From Verrucomicrobiota bacterium (GTDB lineage Bacteria > Verrucomicrobiota > Verrucomicrobiia > Chthoniobacterales > Chthoniobacteraceae), in assembly GCA_009885995.1 (NCBI GenBank), contig VFJQ01000078.1, positions 1-57,076 on the forward strand: DNA of 57,076 nucleotides. The letters run 5' to 3'. Position 1 is the first letter of the stretch. The number at the start of each line of letters is the position of its first letter. The notes under the pieces were generated by a model. The model did no database searches. It was not told the DNA's origin and saw only the letters and a list, made by a program, of their open reading frames with translations. The translations under genes and the position numbers were made by a program. This document shows, piece after piece, positions 20,961-27,754 of this stretch.

Positions 20961-22180
20961 GTGTCGAGGTTCACATCGAGTGGGAGGGTGAGACACACTT
21001 TGCCGGACGTCTTCATACCGCGGAGCGGAGCGCCGCAGTGTCGTTTGAATACACCGCCGAATGGCTCGGGCGGCCGGGCGCTTTCGCCATCGACCCCACA
21101 TCGCTTCCGCTGCGCGCCGGGCCGCACCACAGCGCGGTGCTTTTCGGCGCGATGCAGGACTGCGGCCCCGATCGCTGGGGCCGGATGCTAATCGAGCGCG
21201 CGGTGCGAAAACACGTCCTCGACCGAAAGCCGTATCAGGATCTCGACTACGTGCTCGCTCTCGACGACTCCTCGCGCATCGGTGCGCTCCGCTTTCGCGC
21301 GGATGCCGACAGCCCATTCCTCGCCGCCGGTGGCGGAAAGATCCCGCCGGTCGTGCAACTCGCCGCGCTGCTGAACGCGGCCAACGCCGTCCACGGCGAG
21401 ACCGAGACGGCTCAGGACCTGCGCTACCTCCTCGGCCAGGGCTCGCCCCTCGGCGGCGCACGGCCCAAGTCTGCGGTCGCCCTCGCGGATGGCCAACTCG
21501 CCATCGCCAAATTTTCCAAGCCCGACGACGTGCGCGACATCGCCGCCGGTGAAATCCTCGCCCTCACTCTCGCAAAGAAAGCAGGCATCCGGGTGCCCGC
21601 ACACCAGCTTGTGGACGTGAAAGGCAAAGGCGTCTCAGTCATCACCCGCTTCGACCGCGACGGCGCGCGACGCATCCCGTTTCTTTCCGCCCACAGCCTG
21701 CTCGGCCTCGCGCCAGGTGAACCCGGCGCCTACACGCTGCTCGCCGACGGCATCCGCCAATTTGGTCACGACACCGTCGGCGATCTGCGCGAACTCTGGC
21801 GCCGGCTCGTCTTTTCGCTCCTCGCCAGCAACTACGACGACCACCTCCGCAACCACGGCTTCCTGATGCGCGAACCGGGCCGATGGGCGCTCTCGCCTGC
21901 TTACGATCTGAATCCCGTGCCCGAAATTGATCGCACGCAAACGCCCAAGACGCCGATCTCCGAAGAACAGGAAGATCCCACAATCGCCGGCGCGCTGGCC
22001 GCTGCGCCACGCTTCGGTCTCAAAGCCACCGCAGCAAAAGCGATCCTGCGCGAAGTCCTCGCCGCCGTGTCAGCCTGGCGCAAAACCGGCCGCCAACTCC
22101 GTCTCCAAGCCCGGACCCTGGACGCCTACGCCACGGCCTTCGATCATCCCCTCATGGACGAAGGCAGACGCCTCTCGTGA
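20957..22180 (+). CDS. hipA: HipA-family serine/threonine-protein kinase toxin
   Basis: 407 residues with the HipA fold. The N-terminal couple_HipA subdomain ends near residue 120, followed by the Gly-rich loop GQGSPLGGARPKS (about 160-172), an ATP-binding Lys in AIAKF (K185), the catalytic loop NYDDHLRNHGF (catalytic Asp about 294, Mg-binding Asn 299) and SPAYDLNP (metal-binding Asp 317). All catalytic residues are retained. HipA of E. coli phosphorylates glutamyl-tRNA synthetase and causes persistence; the target here is unknown. It forms an overlapping pair with hipB, next to an integration site. Confidence 0.92.
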   Translation: MSVEVHIEWEGETHFAGRLHTAERSAAVSFEYTAEWLGRPGAFAIDPTSLPLRAGPHHSAVLFGAMQDCGPDRWGRMLIERAVRKHVLDRKPYQDLDYVLALDDSSRIGALRFRADADSPFLAAGGGKIPPVVQLAALLNAANAVHGETETAQDLRYLLGQGSPLGGARPKSAVALADGQLAIAKFSKPDDVRDIAAGEILALTLAKKAGIRVPAHQLVDVKGKGVSVITRFDRDGARRIPFLSAHSLLGLAPGEPGAYTLLADGIRQFGHDTVGDLRELWRRLVFSLLASNYDDHLRNHGFLMREPGRWALSPAYDLNPVPEIDRTQTPKTPISEEQEDPTIAGALAAAPRFGLKATAAKAILREVLAAVSAWRKTGRQLRLQARTLDAYATAFDHPLMDEGRRLS

Positions 22181-22396
22181 CAGGCGCGTTCAAGCTGGCT
22201 CACCGACTCCGAATGCCGTGATAGTGCCGGTGACGTAGATCGGCACGTGCGCCGAACCGAATTTCACACGGACCACCTTCCGTCCGGGCCGCTTCCGGCC
22301 CGATTTTGTCATGCTTTTGTCATGCTTTTGTCATGCACACCCCTTTTTGGCGTGTCAACCGGAGGGCAGAAGCAACGTAACCTCCTGAGATGGAAG
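22181..22396. other. intergenic flank of the integration site
   Basis: This stretch between hipA and the tRNA fragment holds three tandem 11-bp repeats (see 22304-22336). The rest shows nothing else I can support as a gene. Confidence 0.4.
22304..22336. repeat. three tandem 11-bp repeats beside the integration site
   Basis: TTTTGTCATGC occurs three times head to tail at 22304-22314, 22315-22325 and 22326-22336 without mismatch. They lie about 60 bases from the tRNA fragment and 210 bases from the integrase start. Tandem short repeats in this place are typical of arm-type binding sites for tyrosine integrases, though replication iterons would look the same. Confidence 0.7.
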
Positions 22397-22445
22397 TGGT
22401 TGCGGGGGCGGGATTTGAACCAGCGACCTTCAGGTTATGAGCCGG
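22397..22445 (-). other. 3' half of a tRNA-Met gene: probable att site
   Basis: On the minus strand this reads from the anticodon arm (loop CTCATAA, CAT anticodon) through variable loop, T arm (TTCAAAT) and acceptor strand CCCCGCA to ACCA. The D arm and 5' acceptor strand are missing. The T stem has one mismatch, so this copy is not a working tRNA. The integrase gene begins 100 bases away. Integration of islands into the 3' half of tRNA genes leaves exactly such fragments. Confidence 0.75.
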
Positions 22446-22544
22446 AAGGCCATCGTCCTCTTTACAGTCTTTCGTGCATACCCGTGCAACTACCCGTGCA
22501 ACTTACGCTTGCTTGCACGAGTGAGAACTGGCACCGTGCGCCCC

Positions 22545-24119
22545 ATGAAATCCCCTTCACTTCCCGCCCGCAAACAAACCCGCCGCACCCGCCGCGCGAA
22601 GCGTTCGCCCCGTGAAGCCTTCGGCAAGCTATCCCTGCGCGAAATCACCGACGGGAAAGACGGCTACACGTGGACGACCTACCTCGTGCAAGGCTGGCGC
22701 GAAGCCGATGGCCGGCACGGGCGGAAGAAATTCAAGACCCGCGCGGAAGCCGAATCCTTCATTGCCACGAAAGGCGTCGAGGTAGCGAACGCAGACACGT
22801 CCCTTCACAACGTCGTCACTCGGCTTTCCAAGGCACACGTCGAGGAAGCGGAAGCCGCCTTCACACGCCTTGGCGGGCGTTACAGTCTCGGCGAAGCGGT
22901 GGACTACTTCCTCCGCCACTTCGCGCAGCCGGAAAACGCCGTGGGCCTCGACGCGGCACGCGACGCCTTCCTCGACGCGCGGGAGCGCGAAGGCGTGCGC
23001 CCGCGCTCCCTCGTGCAACTCCGCTCTACGATGGGGCAATTCATCGGCTTCGCCACGTTGCGCCTTCTGCCGGCGGAGTTGCGGCCCGAAATCGACCGCG
23101 TGCGCGCGGAGTTGGAAGGCGAGGGCGCCGCGACGCTCGCGGAGATCGTTCGCCGCATCGACCCGGCATTGCGTCCGACGGCACGGAAAGCAGCCGAAGA
23201 CGCCGACGACGTGCCGGCGCTCCTCCGTGGCAAGCTCTCCCCCACCCTGCGCGATGCCGTCGCCGCCGCGCGCGACGAAATCGAATCCACGCGCCGGCCT
23301 TCCGAGCGCGAGATCGCCGCCGCGCTCGTGGCGAACGTCGAGGGCGCGAAGGTGCCCGCCGTTCACGAAATCGGCACTGCCGACGTGGAAGCCTTCCTGC
23401 GCGGCCTGCGCGCGAAGGACGGCACGAGCGCGGCGTCGCGCAAGACGTGGAACAATGCGCGCGCCGATGTGCACGCCTTCCTCGGGTGGTGCGCAGATAA
23501 ACAACGCCGGTGGACGGCGGAGAATCCCGCCTCTGCGGTGCCGAAGTTCAAGCTGGGGCGCGGCGTGCCGCACGTGCTCACCGTGGCGCAGGCGCGCGAA
23601 CTCATGGCCTACGCCGCGACCTACGAAGGCGGCGCGATGGCGAAATACTTCGCGCTCGCACTATTCGCCGGACTCCGCAGCGGCCCGGATGGCGAATTGC
23701 TCAAACTCGCGCGGCACCCGGAGCGCGCGAAGCTCATCGACCTCGCGCGCGGCGTGATTCACGTTCAACCGGAAGTCAGCAAGACGCACCAATATCGCCA
23801 GACGGCGATTCGCCCGGCGCTTCACAAATGGCTCACGCGATTCGAGGGCGAAATTTGGCCCACCAACGCCGACCGCATGGTGAAACATATCCGCGCCCGC
23901 TTCGCCCTCGCGCACGACGTTTTGCGCCACTCGTTTTTCTCCTACCTCGTGAGCGCGGAGGGCAGCGTTGAACGCGCGGCCTTGGAAGGCGGAAACACGG
24001 AAAGCATCCTGCGCCGGCATTACCTCAATCTCGCCACGGGCGGCGAAGCCGAAGGCTTCTGGCAAATCGCCCCGCCGAGCACAGCAACGCGCGGCAAAGT
24101 GGTGCGAATGACCGCTTAG
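22545..24119 (+). CDS. tyrosine recombinase (island integrase)
   Basis: The ATG at 22545 gives 524 residues; an earlier ATG at 22437 lies in the tRNA fragment and is less likely. The N-terminus is very basic and is followed by an arm-binding-like domain (YTWTTYLVQGWREADGRHG), a long helical core-binding region and a catalytic domain with Arg I in LFAGLRSGPDGELLKL, the HxLRH box in HDVLRHSFFSYLV and the Tyr region in GNTESILRRHYLNL. The protein is longer than typical phage integrases because of an extra ~100-residue helical segment (about 180-270). It lies beside a tRNA fragment and drives or drove the integration of the segment to its right. Confidence 0.9.
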   Translation: MKSPSLPARKQTRRTRRAKRSPREAFGKLSLREITDGKDGYTWTTYLVQGWREADGRHGRKKFKTRAEAESFIATKGVEVANADTSLHNVVTRLSKAHVEEAEAAFTRLGGRYSLGEAVDYFLRHFAQPENAVGLDAARDAFLDAREREGVRPRSLVQLRSTMGQFIGFATLRLLPAELRPEIDRVRAELEGEGAATLAEIVRRIDPALRPTARKAAEDADDVPALLRGKLSPTLRDAVAAARDEIESTRRPSEREIAAALVANVEGAKVPAVHEIGTADVEAFLRGLRAKDGTSAASRKTWNNARADVHAFLGWCADKQRRWTAENPASAVPKFKLGRGVPHVLTVAQARELMAYAATYEGGAMAKYFALALFAGLRSGPDGELLKLARHPERAKLIDLARGVIHVQPEVSKTHQYRQTAIRPALHKWLTRFEGEIWPTNADRMVKHIRARFALAHDVLRHSFFSYLVSAEGSVERAALEGGNTESILRRHYLNLATGGEAEGFWQIAPPSTATRGKVVRMTA

Positions 24120-24177
24120 TATTGGCTCCCGAAACGGCGTTGACCTTCGCGGACCGGTGAGACACCCTTGTATCACG

Positions 24178-24417
24178 ATGAAGACAGCAACCGTGCGCGA
24201 CCTCAGAAACCATTTCGCCGACGTGGCGAAGTGGATTGAACATGGTGAACCCGTGACCATCACCCGCAACGGTGCGGCCTTCGCCACGCTTGCTCCCGCC
24301 AAGTCGAGCAAACCGGACAAAGCCGCTTTCATTGCGCGCTACAAAAATTTCAAGCCGGTGGGCAAACGCATCTCGAAAGAAGCCACGGAAAAGCTGTGGG
24401 CTGATTTGCGGGACTGA
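24178..24417 (+). CDS. Phd/YefM-family antitoxin
   Basis: 79 residues starting at the ATG at 24178. The N-terminus carries the DNA-binding Phd/YefM fold (TVRDLRNHFADVAKWIEHGE, PVTITRNGAAFATLAP). The basic, probably unstructured C-terminus would wrap the toxin. The gene is followed after 4 bases by a PIN-domain gene, the standard order of antitoxin then toxin. Phd-type antitoxins more often pair with Doc or RelE, but pairing with PIN toxins is known. Confidence 0.88.
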   Translation: MKTATVRDLRNHFADVAKWIEHGEPVTITRNGAAFATLAPAKSSKPDKAAFIARYKNFKPVGKRISKEATEKLWADLRD

Positions 24418-24421
24418 GCAC

Positions 24422-24862
24422 GTGGAAGCCGACGCCTACGCGGATAGTAGCTTTCTCGTCTCGACGCTGCGCAAGGACGCCAACCACGAAGCGGCCATGC
24501 GCTACATGGCGCAAGCGACGCCGACGCTCGCGTTCACGCCGTTGCATCGGTTGGAGGTAATCCACGCGCTGCGCGTCGCCGCCGCGCGTGGTGAAATGAC
24601 GCACGGCGAGTTGCGCACGATGCTCCGCCAACTAGACGACGACCTCGACGCCGGATTGCTCGCGGTGTCACCCGTCGAATGGCCCGGCGTCTTCCGCAGT
24701 GCCGACGAACTGAGCGAAAAGCACGCGGCGAAGGACGGTGTGCGCACTCTCGACGTTCTACACGTCGCCATCGCCCTCGAATGCGGCGCGAAAACCTTCC
24801 TCTCATTCGACAACCGGCAACGGAAGCTCGCCAAGGCTGCCGGCTTGAAAGTGAAGCCGTAG
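24422..24862 (+). CDS. PIN-domain toxin (VapC-like)
   Basis: GTG at 24422, four bases after the antitoxin stop, gives 146 residues. The PIN metal ligands are visible: Asp in YADSSFLVS, Glu in RLEVIHALR, Asp in RTLDVLHVAIALE and Asp in FLSFDNRQRKLA. VapC toxins are magnesium-dependent RNases that cut tRNA or rRNA. A longer frame upstream overlaps the antitoxin and lacks homology, so the GTG is chosen. The pair is carried as cargo next to the integrase and would help keep the island in place. Confidence 0.88.
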   Translation: MEADAYADSSFLVSTLRKDANHEAAMRYMAQATPTLAFTPLHRLEVIHALRVAAARGEMTHGELRTMLRQLDDDLDAGLLAVSPVEWPGVFRSADELSEKHAAKDGVRTLDVLHVAIALECGAKTFLSFDNRQRKLAKAAGLKVKP

Positions 24863-24897
24863 CCCGAAACGCTCCGCCGCGCTGACACGCCGCCCGC

Positions 24898-25353
24898 TTA
24901 TCTTTCGCGGTGTCGCGCGCGGCGCGCTTTAAGCACCCCTTCCCGCCATTCGTAGCCGGCTTTGAGCGCCTGCTCATAACCTCCATACGCGTTGACGGAG
25001 AATGTCCGGCTTTGCGTCCGCCCGCAGACCACTTGCACCGCGGCTTTGATAACCTCGTAGTAGTCTTTGCGCCGCTTGTTCCATGTATGGCTCAGACCCA
25101 CAAACCCGGTATTACTCCGCGCGACGGGGTGGCTTATCAGGTAGGGGCGCTCGCCAGCATATTCGTAGTCGCCGTCTGGCGCGCCCGCGAGCAATTCGTC
25201 GCGAGCCGCGCGGGCGTGGCGCAGGGCGTGGCGCACGCCTTTGGCGATGAAGACTTGTGCCACCACCCCGCCACGCGTGACCCGCACGAGAAAGCCGTCC
25301 GGCACGGGGCTGATGTGATGCAATTTCTTCACGGGCTTGCGCATGGGTTTCAT
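24898..25353 (-). CDS. AP2-like DNA-binding protein, mobile-element type
   Basis: The frame from the ATG at 25353 gives 151 residues. The N-terminal part has the pattern of a small beta-hairpin domain (GFLVRVTRGGVVAQVFIAKG). The second part (NTGFVGLSHTWNKRRKDYYE, then FSVNAYGGYEQALKAGYEWRE) matches the layout of bacterial AP2/ERF-like domains, which occur in HNH homing endonucleases and phage proteins. No HNH motif is present. It runs opposite to the integrase and toxin genes. The assignment rests on pattern only. Confidence 0.5.
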   Translation of the reverse strand: MKPMRKPVKKLHHISPVPDGFLVRVTRGGVVAQVFIAKGVRHALRHARAARDELLAGAPDGDYEYAGERPYLISHPVARSNTGFVGLSHTWNKRRKDYYEVIKAAVQVVCGRTQSRTFSVNAYGGYEQALKAGYEWREGVLKARRARHRER

Positions 25354-25497
25354 CCTCAATGCGTCTGCCCTCTCTGTGCAAGTGCGCGCCGGAGTTTGGC
25401 TCGGCTGCTTTGGTCGCGCCGTGGAGTTCCTCCGCGAGCTTCTATTTGCGCCGCCCGCTTGTCTTCTGCCCGCGAGTCCGCCACTCTCCGCGCCTAC

Positions 25498-25671
25498 ATG
25501 ACCCCCGCAGAGTTCAAAACGAAATGGGCGAAGGTGAGCGCGAAAGAATCCGCCGCCTACCAATCCCATTTCGACGACCTGTGCCGGCTGCTCAAACAGG
25601 CACCGCCATTGGAAGCAGACCCGAAGGGCGAGGTTTCTTCCCGCATCGCGGGCTCCAATCGCTCGATGTGA
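25498..25671 (+). pseudogene. truncated start of a DNA methyltransferase (type IIG/MmeI-like)
   Basis: The ATG at 25498 begins MTPAEFKTKWAKVSAKESAA, followed by HFDDLCRLL and EADPKGE. This is the characteristic N-terminus of large class I SAM-dependent DNA methyltransferase/restriction proteins. Similarity stops at residue 45 (about 25632), where the sequence switches to the antisense strand of a DUF1592 gene, and the frame ends after 57 residues. About 95% of the gene is missing. Confidence 0.75.
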
Positions 25672-26640
25672 TAGGCGGGAAAGGTTTCCTTGGAGGGCGG
25701 CATGGTGCCGAGCTTGTTCAAGCCGAGCCACTGCTCCGTGAAGAGGCGCAGGAAACGATCACCGCGCGGCGAATCGAGCAGGCGGTCGGTTTCGGTGATG
25801 ATGGCTTTGGCATCGAGCCCACCTTTGTTCGCAAGCGAACGCATGGTGTCGTCAGGCGGTCCTGCCGTGAGGAGGTAAGAGAGGCGGGTGGCGAGTTGCA
25901 TCGGTGTGATGGTCTTCGCGTCTGATTCCGACTCGGTGAGAAACAAGAATTCCGAGGAACAAAGCAGTGCTTTGAACACAGGCCGCGCGGCGTCGGCATA
26001 GCGCGTCTTGCCATCGAGGCGCTTTTGCACGGCGCTCGCATCCGGGGCTATTTCATCACCAGTCACGTCGCGACGGAAGAGTCGGCTGGCGAGGCCTTGC
26101 AGCTCGGTTTGCAGGCGAGCGGGCTCGATTTGTTTTTCATCGGGTTTGATGTCGGCAAACAACAGCGACCCCGCGGGATGCGGCTTGTCGTCGCGCAGCG
26201 GGCCGGTAATTTGCCAATAGTGAACGCGGACTTCGGGGGCCTTTGTAGAGGTGTTGGTAGGGCTTGTCGCGCTCGGCACGCAGGGCGAGATTCTCCCAAA
26301 TGTGCTTCTCGATCTTCGGCACGCTGGAGTCGTATTTGTAGAGCTTGGTGGAGACGAATTGGCCGCGTGTGCTCTTGGGCGGACTGTCGATCCAGGAGAG
26401 GTCAGGCACGGTGCCGCGATCCAGCCAAATGCGGGCGCGAACGGTGGTGTAGCGATCATCCGGCAACTCGGTGGAGTGGATGATGTTCGGCGGAATGAGT
26501 CGCCAGCCATTGCCCTTCATGCCTTCGCCTTGTCGGCCGATGCCGAGCTGCATCGGCTGCAACTCGTCATAGTAGGACTTCATGTCTTTGTAATACGGTG
26601 CCAAGCCTCCGAGCATGAGATCCATGCCATACGGGTGGTG
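25632..26640 (-). pseudogene. internal fragment of a DUF1592/DUF1588-type protein, frameshifted
   Basis: Reading leftward from about 26640, one frame encodes GMDLMLGGLAPYYKDMKSYY through PDDRYTTVRARIWLDRG to KPYQHLYKG. It then shifts at a run of five G (26235-26239) into another frame encoding PEVRVHYWQITGPL, LFRRDVTGDEIAPDASAVQ, FKALLCSSEFLFL, LATRLSYLLTAGPPDD and FTEQWLGLNKLGTMP. This is the layout of planctomycete/verrucomicrobial DUF1592-DUF1588 proteins, which usually partner DUF1501/DUF1552 proteins. Both ends are missing: the N-terminal part joins a sulfatase fragment and the C-terminal part stops at a methyltransferase fragment. It cannot make a full product. Confidence 0.75.
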
Positions 26641-27416
26641 TAGTAGAGGAAGAAAGGTTCATTTCCGCCGCTCGCAGTCTGTTTCGTCAGCCACGCATCC
26701 GCCTTGCCGCCGATGGTCGAAGGGACGTCTTCAAACCTCCAACCCGGTGCCGCCAAACCTTTGCGCCAATGCGCTCCTTGCGTCTCGGGATTCGTCACGC
26801 CTTCACCTGGATGATCCGCAATCGCTTCCGTCGGCGCGACGACGAAACGCTTGTTCTCGATGAACGCATACGGCTCCTGTTCCGGCGCATCGAAGCCGAA
26901 GTAGTAATCGAAGCCAAAGTCCGCCGGCGTCATCTTCAGCGTGCCATCCGCCTCGGCCTTCGAAGACATGCCCTGATGCCATTTCCCCACGCAAGCCGTC
27001 GCATAGCCCTGCCGCTTCATCAGCGTCGCGAGATTCAATCGCCCCGGCTCGTGTTGAAGCTGAGGCTGCGGAAAGTGCTTCTTTTCCAGCGCACTGAGTT
27101 CGCCCTTCCTGGTCCGCTTAATCGCCGACGTATTCCAATTGCGATACGGCATCCGTCCCGTGAGCAAGCTATATCGACTCGGCACACAAATGGACGCCCC
27201 GGCATGAGCATTCGTGAACTTCATCCCATCCGCCGCCAGCTTGTCGATATGCGGCGTCGCGATCTTCGACTGCGGATTGAAGCACTGCGGATCGCCGTAG
27301 CCCATGTCATCGACGAGGATGATGAGAACGTTGGGCTTGGCAGATGGCGGTGCGGAGAGGACGGCAGCCAGCGGCGTGAGCAGCAGGGCGGTGAGGAGTG
27401 GGAGGGGGTGTTTCAT
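26580..27416 (-). pseudogene. sulfatase, truncated at about residue 261
   Basis: The ATG at 27416 opens with a signal peptide (MKHPLPLLTALLLTPLAAVL) and an intact N-terminal sulfatase domain: metal site VLIILVDDMGYGD, formylglycine site CVPSRYSLLTGR and CVGKWHQG. Similarity ends at FFLYYTT (about 26634). The last 17 residues are read out of frame from a DUF1592 gene, giving 278 residues in total. Normal family length is 450 to 550, so the C-terminal subdomain with further metal and substrate residues is missing and the protein is unlikely to work. Confidence 0.85.
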
Positions 27417-27754
27417 TGGCGCCGATTTCAGTTTCACTGACAGACATAGTAAACCCTCCTCGGGGCAAGCCCCGAGGCATTGAAGACAATGATGCTCCAC
27501 CACAAAATTAAAACGAAGCAAGCTTCGGGGTATCAGACCCAAAGCGAATGAATCTGACGCGCAAGCCGATGCTTAGAGAGCAAAATGCGATGACCGCCAA
27601 CCGGGTGCATGGCTGTGATTTCTTCGAGGGCGTCGTGATGAAGCGGGCAGATTCGATTTACGCGGTGTAGATGGGGTCAGCGACGGAGGGATTTTAGGGC
27701 TGGGCAAAGCATCGGTTTTTGAAGTGAAACGGGCAGCAGAGCGGCCTGGCTGAT
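27417..27754. other. intergenic stretch with paired hairpin repeats
   Basis: About 340 bases between the sulfatase start and the end of the GH99-like gene. It holds two hairpins (27458-27477 and 27514-27527). The remainder, 27541-27754, has no convincing gene. Confidence 0.45.
27458..27527. repeat. composite palindromic repeat
   Basis: CCTCGGGGC/GCCCCGAGG (27458-27477, 2-base loop) and CGAAGC/GCTTCG (27514-27527, 2-base loop) lie 36 bases apart. The second is followed by GGGGTATCAGACCC. Both are compact perfect stems just upstream of the sulfatase gene and resemble the short palindromic families elsewhere in the window. Confidence 0.55.

Noticed and set aside
22247..22615. A + strand reading frame through the tRNA-Met fragment
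   Set aside because: Its central residues (RGRDLNQRPSGYEPE) are the well-known false translation of antisense tRNA sequence, and no homology lies outside that part.
24140..24176. TTGACC near the antitoxin start as a promoter
   Set aside because: No -10-like hexamer lies 16-18 bases downstream; TATCAC is 25 bases away.
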